In this document: positions 41,970-51,703 of the stretch, one piece after another
How positions within the stretch are numbered: the stretch's first letter is position 1
Layout: the number at the start of each line of letters is the position of its first letter
Assembly: GCA_017402445.1 (NCBI GenBank)
Contig: JAFPME010000009.1
Location: forward strand, 60,715 to 124,714
Reading direction: 5' to 3'
Source of the DNA: Prevotella sp.
GTDB lineage: Bacteria; Bacteroidota; Bacteroidia; Bacteroidales; Bacteroidaceae
DNA length: 64,000 nucleotides
Position numbers and translations under genes: made by a program
Notes under the pieces: generated by a model
Database searches by the model: none
What the model saw: the letters and a program-made list of their open reading frames with translations, nothing else
Told to the model about the DNA's origin: nothing

Positions 41970-44069
41970 ATGCCAGACATACTCCGACAAGACATCATGT
42001 ACGTTCCGGGAGTGGGTCCGAAGCGCAAGGACATCCTGAAACGTGAGCTGGGCATCGAGACATTCGGTGACCTTTTGGAGTATTATCCCTACAAATATGT
42101 GGACCGAAGCAAGGTTTACCGCATCTCGGAATTCACCGGAGAAATGCCGTTCGTGCAGGTGAAAGTGAACATTCTGAGCTTTGAGGAGTTCGAAATGGGA
42201 CCTCGCAAAAAGCGAATCGTGGCGCATGCCACTGACGGGACGGGCATCGTTGACCTCGTTTGGTTCGCTCATGCACAGCAACTCACGAAGGACCTGAAGG
42301 TGCATATCGACTATCTGGTGTTCGGAAAACCGACCGTTTACGGTGGCCGGTATCAGTTTGTGCATCCTGAAATAGAGAAAGCCGATGGCGTGCAACTGTC
42401 TGAAATGGGCATGCAGCCCTATTATGTGACCACGGAAAAGATGAAGAACAGCGGCATGACATCGCGCACCATCGAGCGGATCACGAAGTCGATGATCGAA
42501 CGAATGCGCGAACCACTGCCCGAAACGCTGCCGCCCTTCATCGTCAACCGACTGCGATTGGTGAGCCGCGATACTGCTTTCCGGCACATCCACTACCCAA
42601 AGAGCGCCGAAGATATGTCGCATGCACGCCTCAGACTGAAGTTCGAGGAACTGTTCTACGTGCAACTGAACATCCTTCGCTACGCTGCCGACCATCGCCG
42701 GAAGTACCGCGGCTACGTGTTTCAGCACGTCGGAGCCATCTTCAACGACTTTTTTCATCAACACCTGCCCTTCCCCTTGACAGGAGCACAGAAGCGAGTG
42801 ATTCGCGAAATACGCGCCGACATGGGGTCCGGACGTCAGATGAACCGTCTGCTTCAAGGCGATGTAGGCTCCGGAAAGACGCTGGTGGCCCTGATGTCGA
42901 TGCTCATTGCCCTCGACAACAACTACCAAGCCTGCATCATGGCACCCACCGAAATCCTGGCCGAGCAGCATCTGTCCACCATCCGCGCCTTCCTTGGAGA
43001 CATGAACGTGCGCGTAGAACTGCTCACGGGTATCGTCAAGGGCAAGAAACGGCGCGAAGTGCTCGAAGGAATCGCCGACGGAAGCGTACAAATATTAGTC
43101 GGTACGCACGCCGTCATCGAAGACAAAGTACAGTTTCTACACCTCGGATTCGTCGTCGTCGACGAGCAACACCGCTTCGGAGTGGCCCAACGCGCCAAAC
43201 TGTGGAGCAAAAGCAGCAACCCGCCACACGTGCTCGTGATGACAGCCACGCCCATTCCGCGCACATTGGCCATGACTATCTACGGCGACCTGGACGTAAG
43301 CATCATCGACGAACTGCCTCCCGGCCGCAAACCTGTGCAGACCATACACAAATACGACGACCAAACGACTTCCCTCTATGCCGGCATCCGCCAGCAGATC
43401 CGCCTCGGTCGACAAGTCTACGTCGTTTTCCCACTCATCAAGGAAAGCGAGAAAATCGACCTGAAAAACCTCGAAGAAGGCTTTGAAACGCTGCGGCAGG
43501 CTTTCCCGGAATTCCGTTTAAGCAAGGTACACGGCAAGATGAAACCAGCAGACAAAGAAGAAGAAATGCAACGCTTCGTTAAAGGAGAGACGCAAATGCT
43601 TGTTGCCACCACCGTCATCGAAGTGGGAGTGAACGTTCCCAACGCCTCTGTCATGGTCATTCTCGACGCACAGCGCTTCGGTCTCTCCCAACTTCACCAG
43701 CTGCGAGGGCGCGTCGGGCGCGGAGCCGACCAATCTTTCTGCATACTTGTCACCAACCGGAAGCTCAGCAAGGAGACTTCGACACGCATCGACATCATGT
43801 GCGACACCAACGACGGCTTCCGCATTGCCGAGGCTGACCTGAAACTGCGCGGGCCCGGCGACCTTGAAGGCACGCAACAGAGCGGAATGGCCTTCGACTT
43901 GAAGATTGCCGACATTGCCCGCGACGGACAAATCGTCCAAATGGCACGCGACGAGGCGCAGCGCATCGTTGACGACGACCCTCAATGCCAAAAATCCGAA
44001 TACCAAATGCTATGGAAACGTCTTGCCGAACTGCGCAAGACGAACATCAATTGGGCTGCCATTTCATGA
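41970..44069 (+). CDS. recG: ATP-dependent DNA helicase RecG
   Basis: A 699-residue RecG, the fork-reversing helicase of recombination and repair. The N-terminal wedge/OB region opens with VPGVGPKRKDILKRELG. Walker A is GDVGSGKT (about 297-304) and the DExH box reads VVDEQHRFG. Motif III is TATPIPRTLAM and the late motif VGRGADQSF precedes the TRG region ending GTQQSG. I chose ATG 41970 over a GTG 15 bp upstream. It follows ispD by 43 bp. Confidence 0.95.
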   Translation: MPDILRQDIMYVPGVGPKRKDILKRELGIETFGDLLEYYPYKYVDRSKVYRISEFTGEMPFVQVKVNILSFEEFEMGPRKKRIVAHATDGTGIVDLVWFAHAQQLTKDLKVHIDYLVFGKPTVYGGRYQFVHPEIEKADGVQLSEMGMQPYYVTTEKMKNSGMTSRTIERITKSMIERMREPLPETLPPFIVNRLRLVSRDTAFRHIHYPKSAEDMSHARLRLKFEELFYVQLNILRYAADHRRKYRGYVFQHVGAIFNDFFHQHLPFPLTGAQKRVIREIRADMGSGRQMNRLLQGDVGSGKTLVALMSMLIALDNNYQACIMAPTEILAEQHLSTIRAFLGDMNVRVELLTGIVKGKKRREVLEGIADGSVQILVGTHAVIEDKVQFLHLGFVVVDEQHRFGVAQRAKLWSKSSNPPHVLVMTATPIPRTLAMTIYGDLDVSIIDELPPGRKPVQTIHKYDDQTTSLYAGIRQQIRLGRQVYVVFPLIKESEKIDLKNLEEGFETLRQAFPEFRLSKVHGKMKPADKEEEMQRFVKGETQMLVATTVIEVGVNVPNASVMVILDAQRFGLSQLHQLRGRVGRGADQSFCILVTNRKLSKETSTRIDIMCDTNDGFRIAEADLKLRGPGDLEGTQQSGMAFDLKIADIARDGQIVQMARDEAQRIVDDDPQCQKSEYQMLWKRLAELRKTNINWAAIS

Positions 44070-44154
44070 CAACAGAGCTTGTTAGCGTACACAATATGAA
44101 TGTTAAAACCAAAATAAAAACTGTTAACAAGCTCTCCGCCTAACTTTTTTTTCT

Positions 44155-44162
44155 TATCTTTG
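44155..44162 (+). promoter_or_regulatory. -7 box of the M23 peptidase promoter
   Basis: TATCTTTG preceded by a T-tract; about 100 bp leader to the ATG at 44265. Confidence 0.5.
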
Positions 44163-44264
44163 CATCGAATTTCGATTAAACCGATTCTTTATTTACTTAT
44201 TTTGTCGGTTTTACCAGGTGAAGACTACTCACCAAGAAGCTTTGTAATAACTTAAATTTTGAAT

Positions 44265-45293
44265 ATGCAAATTAAGAAGACGATCAAGAGAATCGCAATC
44301 ACAGCAATATTGGCAATAGGAGTTACGCCTTCGTTCGGACAGGACCTTTTAGCCCGTCAGGCTCCTATTGACCGCCGAGCAACAAGAGTTGACACCATGG
44401 CACTGCACCTTATCGAGCAGAACGAAGCCAGTGCTGCCGTCGCACAGCTCTATAACGAGTGGAGCAACAAGTACGCACACCGCGCCACCGCGCTCCCCGA
44501 CTCCTTCAGAATCGATCTCCGTCACTTCTGCATGCCCACACCGAGCCGTCTGATTACATCCAATTTCGGACGTCGCTGGGGTCGTATGCACAAGGGACTC
44601 GACATTAAAGTATACATCGGCGACACCATCCGCGCTGCCTTCGACGGCAAGATTCGCGTCGTACGCTACGAAGCCGGCGGCTACGGAAACTTCGTCGTCA
44701 TCCGCCACAACAACGGTCTGGAAACCATCTACGGACACATGTCAAAGCATCTTGTGGCCGAAAACCAGAACGTGAAGGCCGGCGATCCCATCGGACTCGG
44801 CGGCAACACCGGACGAAGCACCGGCTCGCACCTGCACTTCGAGACCCGCCTCTGCGGCGTGGCACTGAATCCCGCATTGATGTTCGACTTCAAAAACCAG
44901 GACGTGACGGGCGATTTCTACACCTTCCGCCGCAGCTCCTACGACCGCGATTCGGACCGCGCGACGCGCATGTACGGCAAACCTGCCGACACACGCAACC
45001 CTGTGACGTCCGCACCCGCTTCTTCACAGAGCTCAAGACAGAAGGAACTGGCCATGAACAACAGCCGTTTCGACAAGCAGACAAGAGAGTCGAAGCGCCA
45101 GAAGAAGGCTGACCTGAAGAAGGAAAAGAAGGAAATGGCCAAGAAGAGCACCCGCACACACAAGGTAACGAAGGGCGACACGCTCTATTCTATCGCCCAT
45201 CGCTACGGTGTCAGCGTAGAGCAGTTGTGCAAGATCAACCGCATTGGCAAGAACAAGCACATCCGTCCTGGCCAGGTGCTGCGTTGTTCATAA
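44265..45293 (+). CDS. M23 metallopeptidase with C-terminal LysM domain
   Basis: A 342-residue exported peptidoglycan hydrolase candidate. A signal peptide (1 to about 26, ending SFGQ) is followed by the LytM/M23 domain: zinc ligands in MHKGLDIKV and the catalytic HLHFETR, with YGHMSKH between. A basic, lysine-rich linker leads to one LysM domain (HKVTKGDTLYSIAHRYGVS) that should bind glycan strands. No catalytic residue is missing, so it may be an active endopeptidase rather than an EnvC-like activator. It is transcribed alone and ends at a good terminator. Confidence 0.92.
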   Translation: MQIKKTIKRIAITAILAIGVTPSFGQDLLARQAPIDRRATRVDTMALHLIEQNEASAAVAQLYNEWSNKYAHRATALPDSFRIDLRHFCMPTPSRLITSNFGRRWGRMHKGLDIKVYIGDTIRAAFDGKIRVVRYEAGGYGNFVVIRHNNGLETIYGHMSKHLVAENQNVKAGDPIGLGGNTGRSTGSHLHFETRLCGVALNPALMFDFKNQDVTGDFYTFRRSSYDRDSDRATRMYGKPADTRNPVTSAPASSQSSRQKELAMNNSRFDKQTRESKRQKKADLKKEKKEMAKKSTRTHKVTKGDTLYSIAHRYGVSVEQLCKINRIGKNKHIRPGQVLRCS

Positions 45294-45328
45294 AATCAGA
45301 ATTTTCCAAATTCACCGTTTATTTGAAC

Positions 45329-45364
45329 GCCCCGGTACGTTTTACGTGCTGGGGCTTTTGTTTT
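45329..45364 (+). terminator. intrinsic terminator after the M23 gene
   Basis: 11-bp stem GCCCCGGTACG / CGTGCTGGGGC with two G-U pairs, then TTTTGTTTT. Confidence 0.8.
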
Positions 45365-45512
45365 AAACAGACTGCGATGCTTCAAAATGTGGAGCTTGAA
45401 GTCCAAGGATTCGAGCGAAGTTTACGAAGCAGAAAGAGCAGCAAAGCTTCAGAGAGGAACATGAAGACCGGCAGGCACAGACGTCTTTTCTATTTCTGAA
45501 GCCCCGCAAGGA

Positions 45513-48338
45513 CTAATCATCCTGCTTGTTTCCGAAACGCCACGCGAGCGAGAGCATCACATAGCGCGGCAGACTGTTGTACCATACCTCCGTGCGACCC
45601 TGTGCGTTCACCTCATAGTCTACGTTGCTCCGCTGCTGAAGCAGGTCGCAGGCTTGCAGTTTGGCCGTCAGCCTGTCGGAAAGAAACGAACGCGTCAGCT
45701 GCGCATTCCACACCAGATGGTCGCCGTTGAGCAAGTCGGTGGCGTAGCCGCGTCGGCTGAACATTCGCAAGTCCGAGGACAGACCGATGCCGAGCGGCAA
45801 CTGTACCACGAGCGATGCGCCCCAGTCGTAGTCGAAAGCAGAGATGGTTTCAAAGCCGACGCGCTTCGACGATACTCTTCTCCAAGCCAGCTGCCCACTC
45901 ACGCCGAGCGTAAGGTCACCCTTTTGGTAAGTAATTCCCGCCCGTTCCTTGAGCAAGAGATTGTTCACCTTGCTCAACGAACAGTCCGTTACGGTCATCG
46001 TTTCCTCATCTATCATCTTAAAATAATCGGCCACCAGCGGGTTGAAGTCCACACTGTGGTGGTACATGACGGAGGTCTCCTGCTCGAACATGAGCAGTTG
46101 CCGACGGTCCAGCGGACGGCTGAACGTGAATCCGGCCCGGCCCATCCAGTTGCCGTTCACGTTTCCGGCCTCCACCAAGCGGATTCCCGTCTCGGGCGAG
46201 TACACACGGTGCATTCCCCATGCGTCCCTGACCACGTCAAGCCCTCCACTGAACCCCAGACTCTGCTTCGTCGAATCGTTGTTCCACGCCACGGAGACAC
46301 TGGCACTGTGCGTGCGACTGCTCTTGAGCGACGTGTTGAACAGAACATATTCCAGCGGATCAGTGGTGTCGTCGAGAGGAAGCACATCGATAAATTCGGG
46401 CACCTCGGTGTCCATGTGGTAGGCCAGCTGCACACTGGGCTGCGCCCATCGGTTGTAGGTCAGCTCGGGCCTCACGACGGTGTAGCTCCGACGCTCACGA
46501 TCGACGCCGTCCCAATGGTAGTCTATCTTCTCACGCCTGCGCGCTACGGACAGGCCAGCGTTGAAATAGCTCTGTCTGCCGTTTCTGTACACGCGCGCAG
46601 CGCCCTTGAACTGCTTTCTCATCCAGTCGTAGTTATCAGTGTTGTCTATGTCGACAACCATCATCATCGAGTCGCGTGTGGAAGGCAACACTCCTATGTG
46701 AGAACGTTCGTGCATGCCGTAGTAACCCTCTAACCAGTCCAGTCTGAAGAAGTCGTTGTCCTCATGGCTATACGCCTGCTCGTAGCCGATGCCAACCGAG
46801 GCACGCAGCTCGGAGGGAAAGACGAAGGTGTAGTCGGCAGACAGGCTGTAATCATAGGCTCGCGAACGGTACTCGAGCAGCGCATTGCTGAAATCGGGCA
46901 GCTCGGAGTGCGTGAAGTCGATATGCTTCATGGCAAAGGTACGGTCGGGACTGACCTTGCTGTAGCTGCCCTTCCCGTCGACCGTCAGGAAGTCGCCCCA
47001 CGCCAGTTCCTTCGTCCACACCAGTCCCGCACTCAGCTCCAAGCGGTCGTTGCGGGCCAGCCCGGCGTCCTGCAGACGGTTGAGCACCGCCTGATGCAGC
47101 GTGGTGTCCCGCTTTTCCGTGTCGGTGTGCCCGTGTTCATACTCCAGTCCGAGGGTGACAGCCAGCCGGAAAGGCCGCTGAAGAATGAATTCGTTGCTCA
47201 CATCCGCGAGAAAACTACGGCTGTGCGCTGCGCCTTCCCAACGGTTGACGACGGAGGCACCGTCGGTGAAGAGCTCGGACATGCCGCGCTGGCGGCTCTC
47301 TGCGCTGCTCCATCCCACCTTCGCCGTCAGCTCTTCCTCGTACAATCCCTCCGGATGTGAGCGGCTCAGGTGCAGTCCGGCCACCCGCGTGGCCACCCGT
47401 CCGTGCGAGTCGCCGTCGGTCTCCCACTCACCCTTTTCGTCGGGATGGTCGGTCTCGTTCACGTTGTTCGTGCGCCCGTAGACCGACAGCTGCGTGAAGT
47501 CGTCCGTATAGAGTCCGAAGAGGCGCGCGTCGTAGCGGCGGCTGGTGCCCACCCCGGCCTCGGCGTTGCCCGCGAAGCCCTCGTTGTACTCCCTGCGCAG
47601 TCTCACTTCCACGACGTAGTCCTTCCGTTCCACGTCATGTCCTACGCGCCGGCTGCGCCTCGACGGCCTGTGGTAGGCCCTCAGGTCCCTCACCATGTAG
47701 GCAGGCAGGTCGTGCAGCATCAGCGTCCGGTCGTCGTCGAGGAAGTCCTTGCCGTTCAGCGTGAGGTAGTCCACGCGCTGTCCGTTCACGTATAGGTCGC
47801 CGTTGGGACGCAGTTCGGCGCCGGACAGCTGTCGTACCAGTGCATCGAGCATCGAACCCTCGGGCAGATTGAAGGCAGCAGCGTTGTAGACGATGGTGTC
47901 GCCCTTGTATTGCAGCTTCACTTTCGTTCCTTCCACGTGCACTTCGTCCAGCTCCAGCTCTTTGTAGATGTCGTCCGAGCGGCTCAGCATGATGCGGGGC
48001 ACGGTGTGGTTCCGTCGTCGCCGCGGATATTTCAGCTCGTAGTCGAGGCAGCGGTCGGTGTAGCCTTCGCACGAAGCACGCACGATGAAGCTAGCCTCCA
48101 CGGCCGGCACCGCCAGGTCGAACTGCGAGTGCGAACCGGCTATCAGGCACGAGTCGGCAGCCACCAGGCTGGAGTCGGGCCGCAAGAGCACGATTCGGGC
48201 CTTCAGCGGCCGCCCGCTGAAGGCATCGCAGACGGTACCGCGTAGGTGGACCGTGCGCTGTTGCGTCGGTCTGTCGGCATTCTGGGCGCCCACAGCGAGC
48301 GCAACCAGCATGAAAAGGCAGAACACCAGTTTCTTCAT
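45513..48338 (-). CDS. large outer-membrane beta-barrel protein with carboxypeptidase-like N-terminal domain
   Basis: A 941-residue protein with a signal peptide (ending AVGAQ), then a CarboxypepD-regulatory-like Ig fold (VHLRGTVCDAFSGRPLKARIVLL). Next comes a plug-like region (ALVRQLSGAELRPNGDLYVN, NGKDFLDDD) and a long C-terminal barrel of alternating strands ending in a terminal aromatic (LSLAWRFGNKQDD). The build matches outer-membrane beta-barrel family 3 relatives of TonB-dependent receptors. No TonB box and no SusD partner are visible, so import of a glycan is unlikely. Function unknown; a structural or small-ligand role is possible. ATG 48338 gives the clean signal peptide. Confidence 0.78.
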   Translation of the reverse strand: MKKLVFCLFMLVALAVGAQNADRPTQQRTVHLRGTVCDAFSGRPLKARIVLLRPDSSLVAADSCLIAGSHSQFDLAVPAVEASFIVRASCEGYTDRCLDYELKYPRRRRNHTVPRIMLSRSDDIYKELELDEVHVEGTKVKLQYKGDTIVYNAAAFNLPEGSMLDALVRQLSGAELRPNGDLYVNGQRVDYLTLNGKDFLDDDRTLMLHDLPAYMVRDLRAYHRPSRRSRRVGHDVERKDYVVEVRLRREYNEGFAGNAEAGVGTSRRYDARLFGLYTDDFTQLSVYGRTNNVNETDHPDEKGEWETDGDSHGRVATRVAGLHLSRSHPEGLYEEELTAKVGWSSAESRQRGMSELFTDGASVVNRWEGAAHSRSFLADVSNEFILQRPFRLAVTLGLEYEHGHTDTEKRDTTLHQAVLNRLQDAGLARNDRLELSAGLVWTKELAWGDFLTVDGKGSYSKVSPDRTFAMKHIDFTHSELPDFSNALLEYRSRAYDYSLSADYTFVFPSELRASVGIGYEQAYSHEDNDFFRLDWLEGYYGMHERSHIGVLPSTRDSMMMVVDIDNTDNYDWMRKQFKGAARVYRNGRQSYFNAGLSVARRREKIDYHWDGVDRERRSYTVVRPELTYNRWAQPSVQLAYHMDTEVPEFIDVLPLDDTTDPLEYVLFNTSLKSSRTHSASVSVAWNNDSTKQSLGFSGGLDVVRDAWGMHRVYSPETGIRLVEAGNVNGNWMGRAGFTFSRPLDRRQLLMFEQETSVMYHHSVDFNPLVADYFKMIDEETMTVTDCSLSKVNNLLLKERAGITYQKGDLTLGVSGQLAWRRVSSKRVGFETISAFDYDWGASLVVQLPLGIGLSSDLRMFSRRGYATDLLNGDHLVWNAQLTRSFLSDRLTAKLQACDLLQQRSNVDYEVNAQGRTEVWYNSLPRYVMLSLAWRFGNKQDD

Positions 48339-48492
48339 AACACGTTTCCCGTCGTCCTGAACGACGACGCGATTGTTCGTCAAATATAAGACTAATCTCG
48401 CACAAAAACAAATAATCGGCCACGGTCTTAACGTAATTTAGGATAATCGGAGGCCAATGCGAAAGCCTGACGGGCAAAAACATTCCTTATTT

Positions 48493-48523
48493 TTTGTGAT
48501 ATGCAGGATTTGTCGTATCTTTG
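48493..48523 (+). promoter_or_regulatory. promoter of the epimerase gene
   Basis: TTTG (48493-48496), 19 bp, TATCTTTG (48516-48523), 37 bp before the ATG at 48561. Confidence 0.72.
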
Positions 48524-48560
48524 TAGGCAGAACATCTTAACCAAACAACTACACGAAACC

Positions 48561-49430
48561 ATGGAAATCTTAAAGAACGAACAACTGCAGCTGGCCGTCA
48601 GCCCGATGGGTGCCGAGCTGCAAAGCATCAAGGACAGCAGCGGCAAGGAGTATCTGTGGCAGGCCGACGAACGATTCTGGCCCCGCCACTCGCCCATCCT
48701 CTTCCCCATCGTGTGCGGACTGTGGAACAAACGCTACCGCATCGACGGTTTTGAATACACCATGGAGCGTCACGGATTCGCCCGCGACATGGAGTTCAAG
48801 CTCATCGGCCGCACGGACAACAAGGTGACTTTCGCACTGGAATCGACAACTGCGACCCGCCGGCTGTACCCCTACGACTTCATGCTCTCCGTCAGCTACC
48901 GTTTAGACGGAAACCGTATCCACGTCATCTGGCACGTGCACAACACCGACAACAACGAGATTCACTTCCAGATAGGCGGTCATCCGGCCTTCAACCTGCC
49001 CGACGTCGGCGAGGGCGAGCCCATGCACGGCTGTCTGAAGTTCGACAACGAGGGGCACCTGGAGCGCCTCATCGGCAACGTGGGAGGCTGCATCGTGCCC
49101 GGACGCTTCGATCTGCCCACCGAGAAAGGCTTCTGGACGTTCGACGAAGCGTCGTTCCGCGAGGATGCCGTCATCCTGGACCGCTGCCAGGTGAAGCAGG
49201 TACAGCTGCTCGACAAGGCGCGTCGGCCCGTGGTGACGGTCGACATGAAGACGCCCGCAGTCGGCATCTGGAGCCCCTACGGCAAGAATGCGCCCTTTGT
49301 GTGCATCGAACCGTGGTTCGGAGTGCACGACTCTGTGGACTATCAGGGCGACTTCCGCAAGAAGTACCTCATGAACCATCTGCTGCCCGGCGCCTCCTTC
49401 CTCTCGGAATACATCATCACCATAGGCTGA
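48561..49430 (+). CDS. aldose 1-epimerase family protein
   Basis: A 289-residue beta-sandwich protein of the galactose mutarotase-like superfamily, in the LacX/YihR-like branch. Conserved features are VSPMGAELQSIKDS, the acidic/aromatic HSPILFPIVCGLW, the catalytic-type histidine in GGHPAFNLP, and a later glutamate in VCIEPWFGVHD. It likely interconverts sugar anomers in the cytoplasm; the exact sugar is not predictable. It has a canonical promoter and stands alone. A GACCGTCGGC hairpin (49450-49480) lies just after the stop, but without a close T-run. Confidence 0.85.
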   Translation: MEILKNEQLQLAVSPMGAELQSIKDSSGKEYLWQADERFWPRHSPILFPIVCGLWNKRYRIDGFEYTMERHGFARDMEFKLIGRTDNKVTFALESTTATRRLYPYDFMLSVSYRLDGNRIHVIWHVHNTDNNEIHFQIGGHPAFNLPDVGEGEPMHGCLKFDNEGHLERLIGNVGGCIVPGRFDLPTEKGFWTFDEASFREDAVILDRCQVKQVQLLDKARRPVVTVDMKTPAVGIWSPYGKNAPFVCIEPWFGVHDSVDYQGDFRKKYLMNHLLPGASFLSEYIITIG

Positions 49431-49520
49431 AGGAAGCTGACCTGACGCTGACCGTCGGCTGTTTCGCGTGGCCGACGGTCGGCCGCAGCCTGTGCTGCAA
49501 GCTGTTTCTTTCAAATAAAA

Positions 49521-49880
49521 TTACCAAAAAATCCTGCACAGATTTTTCTTCGTTTTAGAAAGCCGATTCATTCTTTTTCGGTAAAAAATCCAAACAAAAC
49601 AAGAAAAAAAGTCGTGCCGTTTTTCAAAATGAGCCGTTCTGCATCGCAAAATGGCCCATTCTGCTCGCCAAAATGATTCATTCTGAACGAAGAAATGGGC
49701 CGTTTTGAACTGCAAAATGAGTCATTTTGAAAGCCCGAAAAATGTAAAGAAAATACAAGTCGTTTGTTTTCAGCATTTTAAAACCCTCTCATATTTCGCG
49801 TGTACGCGTCCGCCGGATTTTTATTTCAGAACGATGGCACTCACAGAGGGCAAAAACGAACTTTTTGTCCGCTTTTTTCA
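49521..49880 (+). repeat. dispersed palindrome-array element, copy D
   Basis: In the 616-bp convergent gap between the epimerase and MBOAT genes. Five palindromes start at 49625, 49647, 49669, 49691 and 49713 (22-bp period). The 5' block has TTCTTTTTCGGTAAAAAATC and the 3' block AAATGTAAAGAAAATACAAG, then ATGGCACTCACAGAGGG, as in copies C and E. The remaining 170 bp to the MBOAT stop shows nothing I can identify. Confidence 0.88.
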
Positions 49881-50046
49881 CAGTCGGCGCACGTTTGGGC
49901 TCAAGGGGTTCAGATGCCCTTTCTGTGGGCTACAGGCATGGTTCCTGGCTGAGCCGAAAGCGCGACAGCAGGCTGTCGGAGGGCAGACCGTCGGCTTTCG
50001 GACACCTGTCGGGTGCCAGAAAAGAAAGCATCTGAAAAGGAAAAAG

Positions 50047-51633
50047 TCAGAACTGGAAATAGATGAAAGGCTGTATGTCGCTCGACTTCACCTGTATGAC
50101 GATGTAGATAACCGCCGTGATGAGCAGCGCATAGACCACGACATTGGTCAGAGACAGGCGCGCCACTATGCGGGTCTGCCAGCGGTCGGGCAGGTAGTGC
50201 GTCACGAATCCGAAGCACATCAGCGCGAACACCCACGGATAACCGGCCAGCACGTCGGGCAGCAGGTGGGCATTGAAGTCGGTGAACACCTTTTCGACAA
50301 TGGTAGCACACGTTCCGGCGTCGGCAGCGCGGAAGAGAATCCAGCTGGCCACGACGAAATGGAACGTCACGACGATGGCCAACAGCCGTCGCAGGCCGCG
50401 GCTCTGGTAGTCCTTGGGGCGTCGGAGCACCACCTGACTGAACCATTTGTGGGCACAGAGTCCCGCTCCCTGCAGGGCACCCCAGGCCACGAAGTTGAAC
50501 GAAGCGCCGTGCCAGAGCCCGCCCAAGAGCATGGTGATGAAGAGGTTCAGGTACTGCCGGATGCGGCCTTTGCGGTTTCCGCCGAGCGAAATGTAGAGAT
50601 AGTCGCGCAGCCAGGTGGAAAGCGAGATGTGCCAGCGTCGCCAGAAGTCGGTGACACTGGTGCTCCTGTAGGGCGCATTGAAGTTCATGGGGAACCGGAA
50701 GCCCAGCAACAGTGCGATGCCGATGGCCATGTCGCTGTATCCGGAGAAGTCGCAGTAGATCTGAAGCGCGTATCCGTAGAGTCCGAGCAGCACTTCCACG
50801 CCGGAAAACATTTCGGGCTGGTCGAAGATACGCTCTACGTAGTTCACGCTGATATAGTCTGAGATGACTGCTTTCTTGAAGAGTCCAATTATAATAAGGT
50901 ACACGCCCATGGCGAACATGCGCCGTGTGATGACGAGCGGCTTGCGGATTTGGGGCACGAAGTCGCGCGCCTTCACGATGGGTCCGGCCACAAGCTGCGG
51001 GAAGAACGACACGAAGAACGCATAGTCGAGCAGGTTTCGCAGCGGTTTTATCTCGCCCCGGTAGATGTCGATGGTGTAGCTCAGGCTCTGGAAGGTGAAG
51101 AAACTGATGCCCACGGGCAGGAAGATGTCCCAGGGCTGGAAGTTGTTGCCGAGCATGGCGGCTATGGTGCCGGCGAAAAAGTTGGTGTACTTGAAGTAGG
51201 CCAGCAGCGACAGGTCGATGACGACGCTCAGGGCTACCAGCCACTTGGCCTTGCGGCGGCGCTGTGCAATCTCGTCCATGTCGCTTTCCAGCTCGTCCTC
51301 GTCGCTGTCGAAACTGCCTGGGGGCAGCTGATGGTCGGGCGGGGCTGCCAGACGGCCTATCTGTCGGCCTATGAGCCAGTCGCTGAGCGTGACGACGGCC
51401 AGCAGGAAGAAATAGATGCCGCTGCTTTTGTAGTAGAAATAGTAGGAGAAGAGCGTCACGAACACCAGACGGGCGTTGAGTGCACGCTGCAACAACATGT
51501 AAACGAACGAGAAGGCGAGGAACATGAACAGGAAAAGCCCGCTGCTGAAAATCAGCGGCTGCTCGGGATCGTAGGTGAGCACACTCTGGAAGCTCTCCCA
51601 GTCGAACGAACCAAGAATGTCCTGCATGGTCAT
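50047..51633 (-). CDS. MBOAT-family O-acyltransferase (AlgI/DltB type)
   Basis: A 528-residue membrane-bound O-acyltransferase with about ten or more helices. The invariant histidine is H375 in LLGGLWHGASFNF, and the upstream block FWRRWHISLSTWLRDYLYI carries the second conserved histidine (H335). An acidic, hydrophilic insert (about 105-130) lies after the second membrane region. Such proteins move acyl groups across the membrane to modify an exopolysaccharide. The SGNH protein gene 70 bp upstream is the expected partner, giving a two-protein O-acetylation machine. The acceptor glycan may be made by genes at 55948-61321, which is inferred. Confidence 0.92.
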   Translation of the reverse strand: MTMQDILGSFDWESFQSVLTYDPEQPLIFSSGLFLFMFLAFSFVYMLLQRALNARLVFVTLFSYYFYYKSSGIYFFLLAVVTLSDWLIGRQIGRLAAPPDHQLPPGSFDSDEDELESDMDEIAQRRRKAKWLVALSVVIDLSLLAYFKYTNFFAGTIAAMLGNNFQPWDIFLPVGISFFTFQSLSYTIDIYRGEIKPLRNLLDYAFFVSFFPQLVAGPIVKARDFVPQIRKPLVITRRMFAMGVYLIIIGLFKKAVISDYISVNYVERIFDQPEMFSGVEVLLGLYGYALQIYCDFSGYSDMAIGIALLLGFRFPMNFNAPYRSTSVTDFWRRWHISLSTWLRDYLYISLGGNRKGRIRQYLNLFITMLLGGLWHGASFNFVAWGALQGAGLCAHKWFSQVVLRRPKDYQSRGLRRLLAIVVTFHFVVASWILFRAADAGTCATIVEKVFTDFNAHLLPDVLAGYPWVFALMCFGFVTHYLPDRWQTRIVARLSLTNVVVYALLITAVIYIVIQVKSSDIQPFIYFQF

Positions 51634-51703
51634 GCCGTGTGTGTGTTTATTATGTTTTTATCTCTTTTGGTATGGAAAACGGTCCCGGACGAGCTCCGGA
51701 AGG

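Noticed and set aside
45513-48338. Large barrel protein considered as a SusC-type receptor
   Set aside because: No SusD-like partner, no visible TonB box, and the N-terminal region fits the outer-membrane beta-barrel family better.
49705-50862. A 385-codon open frame running from repeat copy D into the MBOAT gene
   Set aside because: It begins in repeat sequence and continues antisense to the MBOAT gene. Only the first part is shared with other copies.
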